Of a DNA stretch of 64,000 bases, positions 8,130 to 15,362 are shown piece by piece. Made by a program: the position numbers and the translations under genes. The stretch comes from Chloroflexaceae bacterium (lineage in GTDB: Bacteria; Chloroflexota; Chloroflexia; Chloroflexales; Chloroflexaceae): positions 1 to 64,000 of the forward strand of contig JANWYD010000004.1 in assembly GCA_025057155.1 (NCBI GenBank). The letters run 5' to 3'. The notes under the pieces were generated by a model, which was not told the origin of the DNA, did not search any database, and saw only the letters and a program-made list of their open reading frames with translations. Position 1 is the first letter of the stretch. Every line of letters begins with the position of its first letter.

Positions 8130-8792
8130 TCATCCCAGCGGCGCCCGCAGCCAGTTCACGATGAACTCCAGCCGTGTATTAAGCGCCGTGAGATAGGTCA
8201 ACAGCACTCCCGCGAAGAAGAAGCCAAAAGCGATCATCAGCAGCCAGCGCCCGGCGCGCGCGCTCAGGGCCAGCAACCGCCCCCCGGCGCGTTCACGAGC
8301 AACGGTGAAGTAAAAGGAGCTTAGCGTCAACACTACCCCGATAACCAGCGCCAGCGCCCCGACGATCTGCAGCGGGTCGTTGCCGAGCGGCCGCGCAGTA
8401 TCCAGGAGTTGCGGCATAATTGTGCCTGCCAGGGCGCCGGCCGCCGCCAGCGCCATCGCGACTCCAAAGAGCAGCGCCAGCGGAATGTTCGCCAGCCACG
8501 AAAGCGTCTGGCGCCGGGTCAGGCGCGTGAGCAGCAACAGACCGAGCAGCCAGGGCGCCAGCCGCAGGCCGAATAGTAGCGGATCGGCTACGCTCGCCAG
8601 CAGGGCCAGCGCCTCGGGGCGCAGCACCTGATGGTACACCACCACGAAGGCATAGCCCAGCGACGCGCCGACGAAAAGGTACTGCACGGCGCGAAAGGCG
8701 GGATTATCGCCCAGCAGGCGGCTGAAGACCAGCAGGGTTAGCACCACGGCAATCAGCCCGACGCTCAACGTGGTAAGAGGGTCGTCGGTCAC
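8130..8792 (-). CDS. Seven-helix membrane protein of the WLR/MutL-like cluster
   Basis: A 220-residue very hydrophobic protein with about seven predicted TM helices (first: LSVGLIAVVLTLLVFSRLLG; last: LMIAFGFFFAGVLLTYLTAL). I do not recognise a named family. Initiation is at GTG 8792, preceded by GGGAGG, and the start overlaps the stop of the upstream WLR-repeat gene by four bases (GTGA), so the two are translationally coupled. The 38-bp gap to the MutL-like gene downstream also indicates one operon. No catalytic motif is visible. The longer open frame upstream to 9086 is a shadow of the WLR gene. Confidence 0.75.
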   Translation of the reverse strand: MTDDPLTTLSVGLIAVVLTLLVFSRLLGDNPAFRAVQYLFVGASLGYAFVVVYHQVLRPEALALLASVADPLLFGLRLAPWLLGLLLLTRLTRRQTLSWLANIPLALLFGVAMALAAAGALAGTIMPQLLDTARPLGNDPLQIVGALALVIGVVLTLSSFYFTVARERAGGRLLALSARAGRWLLMIAFGFFFAGVLLTYLTALNTRLEFIVNWLRAPLG

Positions 8793-11467
8793 CTCGCACC
8801 TCCCGAAGCGGCGCGCTGGCGCATGAACGCGCTCGCGCTGGCGCCAAGCAGCAGCAGAACCAGAAACGCTGCCACTGCAAATGCCAGTTGTCCGGTGGCG
8901 CGGCTCAACGCGGACGGATCGGCCGTAGGATCGCTGGCGAGGAGCGCCAGCGCGCCCTGTTGTCCGGCAATAGCGTAGACATTGGGCAGGCGCAAATAGG
9001 GTTGGGCGAGAGGCTGGGCGTCCTGGGGCAAGAGAAACGCAATCGGCACTTGATCGCGCACCTGTTGATGCACCTGCTCCATCCACACCTGAACGTCCTG
9101 GGGCTGGTCGGCCAGCACTACGATCAGCGCCAGATCCTCGATCCCCCTGATCCGGGGCGTGCCGTCAGGGTAATTGGCCACCAGGCCCTGCGAAGCATCT
9201 TGCCCGTCAAAATCCGATGCCAGGGCGCCGCGCAGGTCCTGGGCCAGGCCCCGCACCGCCAGATCGCCGCCGGGACGGTAGCCGAGCAACACATAGTCGC
9301 GACCGCCGAACGACACTCCGTTCTCATTGTTGTAGCCGGCCGCCCGTAGCGGTTCGATCAGGTCGAACGAGAGCAAGGCGCCCTGGAGATCGGTGCTGAC
9401 CAGGATCAGTTTGGTGCGGTTGGCAATGAGCCGGCGCGTGACAGCTTCTTCCAGGGGGCGCAGTTCACCGCTTCGCTGGGCGGCCCACTCATACGCCATG
9501 AGCACCACATCATCGTCGTTCAAACCGTCGAGCAGCGCTCCAAGAGCCGTGGCGTTCTCCGTGACCGGCGCGCTTGAACGGAACGGGAGCGTGATCTGAG
9601 GCGCCAGCAGAGCGATGAGCAATGCCAGTGCCAGCAGAGCGTAGAGAAGGCGGTGCAGATCAAGGCGTCGTCGAGTCTCCTCGACGGGAGCGGTTGCCGG
9701 CGCCGGGGTTGGATAGGGCGTCGCGGCAAGTTGCTCAAGCAGCCGCATCGCTCCGAGTTGCTCGGCGGTTGGCTGGTACATTCGACGCGAGCGCGTCACT
9801 ACCGCAGCGGCTACTGGCGTTTCTATCTCGCTCTCTTCTGCCTCTATGCCGCCCAGGCGCCGCAACCAGTCGAGTTGCTGGCCGGCGGCGGTTTCAGCAG
9901 GCAATTCAGGCTCTGGCACCCGCAACCAGCCTGGCAATTCAGCGCCGCGCAGGAACCCGCCGCTATCTCCTTCCTCAACGCCAGGCTCAACCCTGCCCGG
10001 GGACTCCGGAGCAGAGGCGACTGGCGACGGGGCAGGCTCGGCGGGCGCATCATGCAACCAGGCTGGCAGATCGAGCTTCGCACCGCCTGTAGCCGCAGGA
10101 ACCTGATCGGCGCTTTCCGCCGCGAGGAGCCAGGGAGGTACATCATCACCAGGAACCGACGGCTCTTCAGTTGCCGGCGTCTGAGCTGCAGGCGTCTCAT
10201 ATAGCCAAGGCGGAACCTCCTGGACTGCGGGTTGGGGTGGAGGCTCGACGGCGTCTTGGAGCCAGGCGGGGATCTCCTGGCCCTCCACGGCAGGCGGTGT
10301 CTCAGCGGTCTCGGCAGCCTCCCGCAGCCAGGCGGGAACCTTCTGGCCCGCGGGTTGGGATGGAGGCTCGGCAGCGTCTTGAAGCCAGGCCGGGATCTCC
10401 TCCCGGCCCTCCGCCACAGGCGGCCTCTCAGCGGTCTCGGCAGCTTCCCGCAGCCACGTCGGAAGCTCGTCGCCGGAGGCCGGGGGCCTGGCCGGCTCAG
10501 CCTCCCGCAGCCAGGCGGGAAGTTCCTGCCCCTCCGCTGGCGCCGATGTATCGCTGGTCTGAGCAACTTCCCGCAGCCAGGCAGGGAGTTCTTGATCCGC
10601 CATCGGCGCTGCCGCGGGGTTCTCGGCCTGCAATGCGTCCCGGGACGCATCAGTGATTTCACGCAGCCATGTGGGGACTTCGGCTTCTGCGGCGAGATCA
10701 GCCTGAGCTTCGAGGGTTGGCGCAACCTTTTGCTCTTCGGGCGTCACAAACTCGCGCAGCCAGTCAGGCTCTTCGGGGAGCGGCTCTGAGGGTTGAGCAA
10801 GCGGCGACGATGGTCTTTGCTGAGCAGGAACCGTACTGACATCGGCGGAAGGTTTCTCCGTAGGAAGGGCACCGGTCTGTTCACGCTCTAGAGGTGGCGG
10901 CGACTCGCCTTCAACCGCCCGGTCAAGCTCATCGACGTGCAACTCGCGCAGCCAGTCAGGCAAACCGCTCGGATCGAGGGGTTCGGAGACTGGCCCGGAG
11001 ACCGGCTCCGACGGCGCGTCAGGGTCGTCGCCAATTGACCGGAGCCAGTCGGTTACTCCCTCAGGCATCTTGATGCGCGAACTGGTCGTTGGTTGATCGG
11101 CAGGAGGAGGTGCTTCCTGCGGCGCAGCCGGCTCGTCGCTGCCAAGACTGCTGAGCCAGGAAGTCGCTCCGAGCGGCGGCGTGCGCGGGGAAGGCTCAAC
11201 GGGCGGAGCGGGCTGATCAAGATCGCGCAGCCACTCAGGGGTTTCGGCAGGGCCGGTTTCGGCCTCCTCGCGCACCTCACGGCGCAGATCGCGCAGCCAC
11301 TCAGGGGTTTCGGCAGGGCCGGTTCCGGCCTCCTCGCGCACCTCACGGCGCAGATCATGCAGCCACTCGGGGACGCCCTCATCCTCCGCGGGCGACCCTG
11401 GCTGATCGCGACTGGTTGGTGGAGAGGGGAGCGGCAGATTACGGAGCCAGGGGGGAAGGTGTTCCAT
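8789..11467 (-). CDS. Large membrane-anchored protein with 20 PxWLR repeats
   Basis: An 892-residue protein with an unusual plan. Residues 1 to ~535 are Pro/Ala/Glu-rich and hold 20 copies of a short motif, mostly P-[EDAT]-W-L-[RQH]-[ED] (for example PEWLRDL, PDWLREL, PAWLREA), 10-60 residues apart. A TM helix at about 605-625 (LLYALLALALLIALLAP) is followed by a ~230-residue globular domain (DVVLMAYEW, LILVSTDLQGALL, RDYVLLGYRPGG), then a second TM helix near 860-882 and a basic tail. The N-terminus is probably cytosolic, offering an array of short Trp-Leu docking sites; this is inference. The ATG at 11467 follows the upstream stop by one base. No enzymatic motif is seen. Disordered arrays of such peptides suggest a scaffold that recruits partners to the membrane. 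Confidence 0.75.
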   Translation of the reverse strand: MEHLPPWLRNLPLPSPPTSRDQPGSPAEDEGVPEWLHDLRREVREEAGTGPAETPEWLRDLRREVREEAETGPAETPEWLRDLDQPAPPVEPSPRTPPLGATSWLSSLGSDEPAAPQEAPPPADQPTTSSRIKMPEGVTDWLRSIGDDPDAPSEPVSGPVSEPLDPSGLPDWLRELHVDELDRAVEGESPPPLEREQTGALPTEKPSADVSTVPAQQRPSSPLAQPSEPLPEEPDWLREFVTPEEQKVAPTLEAQADLAAEAEVPTWLREITDASRDALQAENPAAAPMADQELPAWLREVAQTSDTSAPAEGQELPAWLREAEPARPPASGDELPTWLREAAETAERPPVAEGREEIPAWLQDAAEPPSQPAGQKVPAWLREAAETAETPPAVEGQEIPAWLQDAVEPPPQPAVQEVPPWLYETPAAQTPATEEPSVPGDDVPPWLLAAESADQVPAATGGAKLDLPAWLHDAPAEPAPSPVASAPESPGRVEPGVEEGDSGGFLRGAELPGWLRVPEPELPAETAAGQQLDWLRRLGGIEAEESEIETPVAAAVVTRSRRMYQPTAEQLGAMRLLEQLAATPYPTPAPATAPVEETRRRLDLHRLLYALLALALLIALLAPQITLPFRSSAPVTENATALGALLDGLNDDDVVLMAYEWAAQRSGELRPLEEAVTRRLIANRTKLILVSTDLQGALLSFDLIEPLRAAGYNNENGVSFGGRDYVLLGYRPGGDLAVRGLAQDLRGALASDFDGQDASQGLVANYPDGTPRIRGIEDLALIVVLADQPQDVQVWMEQVHQQVRDQVPIAFLLPQDAQPLAQPYLRLPNVYAIAGQQGALALLASDPTADPSALSRATGQLAFAVAAFLVLLLLGASASAFMRQRAASGGAR

Positions 11468-11468
11468 A

Positions 11469-12134
11469 TTACCGATCAAGGTAAGGCGCGTCGAAGCCGA
11501 GCAGCACCCGCAACCCCGCCACGAACGCGCCGATGGAGGCGCCGATTACCAGGCCCCGCGCGCCTGCAAGCGCCACATAGTCGTTGATCCACTGGAGGGT
11601 CGCCCCGACGCCGGGCAGCGCTGTCACGGGCGGCAACTGCGCTACCAGCACGAGCGCCGCGACACCGATAATAACCAGCGCCTCGGCGCTACCGCGCCCC
11701 AGGGCGCGCAGGGCGGCGCTGAGGCTGAAAAAGGCTAGCAATGCGAGCAGGCTGCTGGCAACAGGCTCATACAGCGCCCGAAAGACCATGCGGATCGGCA
11801 CCTCGGCCAGACTGCCGGGCAACACAAAGCCTGCGCGGCCAGGCAGCGGAAAGAAGATCCCGGCAACAATCATCACCAGCAGACCCGCAATCAGGATCAA
11901 ACTGTAAGGCCAGTCGGCGCTTCGTGCGCGCACGCGCTGCACATGCGCGCCGGTGACGCTGATCACGCCGAGCAACAGGCCAACGGCAGTGATGACCGCC
12001 GCCCAATCAACCAGCACCCTGGCCAGCACTGCCAGCGGACCGCCTGCGCCGGCAAAATCGAGCAGGACAATCAACCCGGCAACCCCGGCGATGAGGATGG
12101 CAAGCAGGCGTTTGGGATCGCGAAATAACACCAT
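11469..12134 (-). CDS. Six-helix membrane protein of the WLR cluster
   Basis: A 221-residue protein with roughly six TM helices (LLAILIAGVAGLIVLLDFA, VITAVGLLLGVISVTGA, LILIAGLLVMIVAGIFF, LLALLAFFSLSAALRAL, LVIIGVAALVLVAQLPP and LVIGASIGAFVAGLRVLLG). I do not recognise its family. It starts 21 bases after the DUF6754-like gene ends and stops one base before the WLR protein starts, so it belongs to the same transcription unit. The PGSLAEVPIRMVFRALYEP loop between helices 3 and 4 is its most polar part and could be a contact surface. Confidence 0.7.
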   Translation of the reverse strand: MVLFRDPKRLLAILIAGVAGLIVLLDFAGAGGPLAVLARVLVDWAAVITAVGLLLGVISVTGAHVQRVRARSADWPYSLILIAGLLVMIVAGIFFPLPGRAGFVLPGSLAEVPIRMVFRALYEPVASSLLALLAFFSLSAALRALGRGSAEALVIIGVAALVLVAQLPPVTALPGVGATLQWINDYVALAGARGLVIGASIGAFVAGLRVLLGFDAPYLDR

Positions 12135-12155
12135 GTCAGTCCGGGGCCGCGCGGC

Positions 12156-12962
12156 CTACAATCCCGGGAGCGGCGGCAGTCCCAGGTAGGAATGGATCAG
12201 GCTGTAGCACAGGCCGCCAATCAGCACCACAATCACCGCCGTGCGCAGCGCGTCCTGCGTCAGCAGACGCGCCTGAGCCGGGCCTGAGGGGGCCAGATAG
12301 GCTTCGCTGGCATAGATCTCTTCGCCGATCAGCGTCGCCGGGGCGGTCAACAGCATCAGCGGCAGGCCGGCGGTGCTGGTCGTGCCGGCGACCTGCGGCA
12401 GCCCCCGTTGGGCGCCGTCTTCGCCCACGAGCAAGAACTCCTGCCCGAAGCCGCCAAGCATGGCGCTGGCTTCCAGAGGTTCGCGCCCATACAGGGTGAT
12501 CGCCCCGGTCGCATAGGCCATCTCATCGTGATGGGCCAGCAACTGTACCTGCGCTGGCTTAAAATCCTGGGCCTGGCCCGCCTCTTGAAACGCCCGGCGC
12601 ACCCCGCCGCGCAGCGCGAGATGAGCCACCGCATCACCTGAACTGACCAGGATCGGCGCGCCATTGAGAGCCGCCTGCGACGCTGCCCGTTCGGTCATCA
12701 ACAATCCGGCCACCAGTTCAGTAGAGGCGGAACGCACACCGCTTCCCGCACCCAGCACACTCGCGCCAGGCGACAGATGCACCGCGCGCCCAGTCTCCGC
12801 CGCCCGGTCAATAGCGGCGCGCAACGTATCGAGAGCGGGAAGCGGGCGCTGTGGCCGGATGCCCTGCTTCAAGGCCCAGGCGTGATGCAGCCAGATCAGC
12901 CCGATTGTCACCAGGATAACCATCAGCATCAGGATGATAGCGAGGTTCAACCCGGGTAACAT
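12156..12962 (-). CDS. DUF6754-like membrane-anchored protein, first gene of the WLR cluster
   Basis: A 268-residue protein with one N-terminal TM helix (LNLAIILMLMVILVTIGLIWL), a soluble domain of about 190 residues and a C-terminal TM helix (TAVIVVLIGGLCYSLIHSYLG). The soluble part begins with LSPGASVLGAGSG and has LLTERAASQAALNGAPILVSS and LLAHHDEMAYATGA. This resembles a family I tentatively place as DUF6754, which is found in Chloroflexota and other bacteria beside membrane proteins. Both termini being membrane-bound suggests a loop facing one side. GGAG lies about nine bases before the ATG. It is the promoter-proximal gene of the cluster. Function is unknown. Confidence 0.65.
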   Translation of the reverse strand: MLPGLNLAIILMLMVILVTIGLIWLHHAWALKQGIRPQRPLPALDTLRAAIDRAAETGRAVHLSPGASVLGAGSGVRSASTELVAGLLMTERAASQAALNGAPILVSSGDAVAHLALRGGVRRAFQEAGQAQDFKPAQVQLLAHHDEMAYATGAITLYGREPLEASAMLGGFGQEFLLVGEDGAQRGLPQVAGTTSTAGLPLMLLTAPATLIGEEIYASEAYLAPSGPAQARLLTQDALRTAVIVVLIGGLCYSLIHSYLGLPPLPGL

Positions 12963-13237
12963 AGGCTGGCTCCAGGTGAAGAGGTCAGGACAATTCTTTA
13001 CAACAGCGATGCGTTTCCTGGCAATGAGTGTAACTCAGCCGATAGGCTTTGTCAACCGATGCGTTCGGTAGAGTGTGCTACAGGGTTCGTGAACCCGGAT
13101 TCAACGCTCTATGCGCCGAACGGATCACCGTCAGGAGATGTGTGCCTGGGAAGGCATCAATGTCCCTGATTGATCCGCCAGGACCTGTCTCAGGGTTGGG
13201 GAGGCTGACGGTCGCCCTCAGGATGTTACACCGCTCC

Positions 13238-13477
13238 TCAGCGGGCGTCGAGCAGCCGGCGCAGGTCGCGCCAGGCGTCCGGTTCACCAAGGGCGGCCAC
13301 ATAGACTTCGGCGCGGGTGCCTCCCAGGAAGGGCAGGCTGAAGCGCGCCACCTGGCTGCTGATCACGTCAATTGGGCTGAGGATGTCCAGGAGCAGCGCC
13401 ACGGGAGCGCGCAACCCCGCGCGTTCCACGCCGGCAGCGAGCCGTTGCAGTACCTGGCCGGTGTTGTCCATAACCAT
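13238..13477 (-). CDS. Small hypothetical protein in the RemA-like/SRPBCC operon
   Basis: A 79-residue protein, no family recognised. It reads as a compact helical chain (TGQVLQRLAAGVERAGL, APVALLLDILSPID) ending LRRLLDAR, with no membrane segment. It lies 36 bases after the SRPBCC gene on the same strand, and codon use and composition are like its neighbours. Two ATGs compete (13477 and 13471) without a clear ribosome site, so the start is uncertain. The central hydrophobic stretch could be the buried strand of an alpha/beta domain. It may be a structural partner of the SRPBCC protein, but that is only context. Confidence 0.5.
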   Translation of the reverse strand: MVMDNTGQVLQRLAAGVERAGLRAPVALLLDILSPIDVISSQVARFSLPFLGGTRAEVYVAALGEPDAWRDLRRLLDAR

Positions 13478-13513
13478 CCAGTAAGCCCTGGAGAACAGGC
13501 GCCGCTCTCTCTG

Positions 13514-13987
13514 TCATGTAGAGGGCGCCGACGATCCATTGGAAGACTCACCCTCGACCTGCTGCTTGAGCGCCGACAGGAATTCGCCCGCCAGATGGAT
13601 GAACCGTTCGCGCTGGCGTGGGCCGATCAGCCCGACCACGAACTCAGGCAGATTGAGGGAGTCGATCCGTTCAATCCGAAAACGGCCATCCTCCAGCGGT
13701 ACGACCTGGCAGCGGTTCACACCGGTGAGAGGCGGAAAACTGATACGAAACGCCGTCGCCCGTGACAGAGGGGTGTAGTCCACTACCTCCATATCGGCGT
13801 GAACGATAGCCGCCCGCAGCCGAAAGCGATAGCCCGGGCCCGGAGCGCCTTCAGCGGGCAACTCCACGCGCACGCGTTCCAGTGAGGGCATCCAGCCGGG
13901 CCAGTTGCCGAAATCGTCGAGCACGGCGAAGATCCGTTCTGGCGGCGCAGTGGTGATCGCGCTCACACTGATCTCGAAGCTTACCAT
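13514..13987 (-). CDS. SRPBCC (START/Bet v 1-like) ligand-binding protein
   Basis: A 157-residue member of the polyketide cyclase/SRPBCC fold. The opening FEISVSAITTAPPERIFAVL and DDFGNWPGWMPSLERVRVE are the diagnostic first strand, helix and 'D...W..W.p.l..v' pattern of this family; a second pattern, GPGYRFRLRAAIVHADMEV, follows. Such proteins bind hydrophobic small molecules or lipids in a long pocket; the ligand here is unknown. The start at 13987 leaves a 22-base gap after the RemA-like gene; an ATG at 14020 would overlap it. Neither start has a good ribosome site. A Ser/Pro-rich C-terminal tail of ~10 residues is likely disordered. Confidence 0.75.
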   Translation of the reverse strand: MVSFEISVSAITTAPPERIFAVLDDFGNWPGWMPSLERVRVELPAEGAPGPGYRFRLRAAIVHADMEVVDYTPLSRATAFRISFPPLTGVNRCQVVPLEDGRFRIERIDSLNLPEFVVGLIGPRQRERFIHLAGEFLSALKQQVEGESSNGSSAPST

Positions 13988-14009
13988 ACCAGGTGACTCA
14001 GACAGCCCG

Positions 14010-14240
14010 CTATGGGCCATCCCTGCGCCAGCCGGCCCAGCGCCGGCGCAGAGTCTCTGCCGGCAAGCGGGCCGGCAGATATGCTCCCGTTCCTGTCACG
14101 ACCACTGATCGCACGCCGTGCGGCACGCGCCCGTAGGTTCGCATGATCTGACCATCGAGGGCAGGTTGGTAGCGCAGGACGGCGACAATCTCGTCGAAGG
14201 GCAGATCCAGGCCATGGTAGCCAAGCCAGAGCGTATCCAT
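14010..14240 (-). CDS. Divergent RemA/DUF370-like protein
   Basis: A 76-residue basic protein. The pattern LWLGYHGLDLPFDEIVAVL, then MRTYGRVPHGVRSVVVTGTG, then LPAETLRRRW parallels DUF370/RemA proteins: an N-terminal beta strand, 'd.IvAi', 'T.Gr..rsvI.t' and a C-terminal 'eTl..R'. RemA of Bacillus is a DNA-binding regulator of matrix genes. The similarity is by eye and weak in the first strand, so it is marked as likely rather than certain. It precedes the SRPBCC gene by 22 bases. The ATG at 14240 is used; 20 earlier codons would run into the duplicated 24-bp sequence. A LytTR-type or other short DNA-binding protein is an alternative. Confidence 0.5.
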   Translation of the reverse strand: MDTLWLGYHGLDLPFDEIVAVLRYQPALDGQIMRTYGRVPHGVRSVVVTGTGAYLPARLPAETLRRRWAGWRRDGP

Positions 14241-14270
14241 GCGTCCGGGCCGGGGGGCTGCACAAACCTG

Positions 14271-14318
14271 CGGCATCTTCGTGGTCCAGCTTGACGGCAT
14301 CTTCGTGGTCCAGCTTGA
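14271..14318 (+). repeat. Exact tandem duplication of a 24-bp unit
   Basis: The unit from cggcatcttcgtgg to ccagcttga occurs twice in a row (14271-14294 and 14295-14318). It sits upstream of the RemA-like gene, in its possible control region, and looks like a recent slippage event. Confidence 0.85.
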
Positions 14319-14365
14319 CCGTTGCTCCGCAACGGGGCGGTACGCTGATTATACCACTCGTATGC

Positions 14366-15244
14366 TTAGATTGGCTTGTTTTCCAGGCGTGTTCGCAGCG
14401 CCTCCAGAAAGTCCAGCGCCTGCCGTTGATCAAGCGCGCGCGCGTCGTAGCTCAGGGTAAGGGTTGCTATCGGGCGCATGCTCAGACCGCTGTCCACAGC
14501 CACCACCCGGCGCTGCGGAGCGCCGAGGATCAGCGCCGCGACGGTGCCGGGCAGGGGTGGCGGCGCGCTCCACCAGCTTTTCCCCGCCGCCAGGCTCACC
14601 AGGGCGAAGGTTGCCGCGCCTCGGGCAGGGCGGCCTGCCAGGGCGCGCGCCAGACCGCGCAGACCTAGATCGCCTGCGTCGGGCAGAACGCTCCAGCGCA
14701 GGCCCTCCGGGGTTAGCTCGGCCACAGCCAGGTGCACCGCGCGCTGTAGAGCGAGCGTGTCGCCCAGCCAGCCCCCGTTCAGGTGTGGATGGGCCGGCAG
14801 CAGTTCCACTGCTGCCGCGGCCACGGCGATCCCCAGGTGCAGGGGCCAGCCCTGGCGCGCGAACTCCTCGCCCAGCTCGGCGACTCGCGCCAGGGCCGGC
14901 CCGGCGTCGAACTCCAGCATGACCGTTGCTACTGGGGCGACGCCGCTCACCTCCCGCCAGGCAAGCCCGTCTGTGTCGCGGGCAACTTCTTGTTGGGCGC
15001 TCGCAGTCGCTGCGCCTGAGGAGGACATCGGCGACGGTACGGCGCCGGGTGGCGCGAGCGCCGTGGTCGGCGCCTCCGGGGCGGCGCGCGCGCGCACGTC
15101 CCGCGCCATCACCCGCCCGTCCGGCCCGCTGCCAGCCAGGGCTGCCAGATCAATCCCGTGGATGCGGGCCAGCGCCCGCGCCAGGGGCGTCGCCCGGAGA
15201 GGAGCCGCGGCGCTTGTCGTTGGTGCGCGCTCTTCGCGTAGCAT
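14366..15244 (-). CDS. Lipoyl-less E2-type acyltransferase homologue lacking the catalytic His
   Basis: A 292-residue relative of the 2-oxoacid dehydrogenase E2 component. Residues ~15-52 (TPLARALARIHGIDLAAL, GSGPDGRVMARDV) are a clear peripheral subunit-binding domain, which normally docks E3 or E1. An Ala/Pro linker leads to a C-terminal acyltransferase-like domain from about residue 95. The usual DHRxxDG active site is replaced by DARALDQ: the catalytic His is Ala and the Gly is Gln. The N-terminal lipoyl domain is absent, so this cannot be a working E2. It may be a structural or regulatory pseudo-E2 (compare E3BP/protein X). It is not close to pdh or other 2-oxoacid dehydrogenase genes. 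The ATG at 15244 is preceded by an AGG. Confidence 0.7.
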   Translation of the reverse strand: MLREERAPTTSAAAPLRATPLARALARIHGIDLAALAGSGPDGRVMARDVRARAAPEAPTTALAPPGAVPSPMSSSGAATASAQQEVARDTDGLAWREVSGVAPVATVMLEFDAGPALARVAELGEEFARQGWPLHLGIAVAAAAVELLPAHPHLNGGWLGDTLALQRAVHLAVAELTPEGLRWSVLPDAGDLGLRGLARALAGRPARGAATFALVSLAAGKSWWSAPPPLPGTVAALILGAPQRRVVAVDSGLSMRPIATLTLSYDARALDQRQALDFLEALRTRLENKPI

Positions 15245-15362
15245 GGCGATCCTGGAGTGAAGCTGCCTGGTTCATCCGCCAGACAACCCATTACCCACAA
15301 CGCCAGTCTGGCGATTGACATCGCGCTTGCAAGGGCTGAGGCCGTCTGTCTCCGTGAGGTGA

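Noticed and set aside
14271-14318. 24-bp tandem duplication as a CRISPR or iteron origin
   Set aside because: Only two adjacent copies without spacers; slippage is enough.
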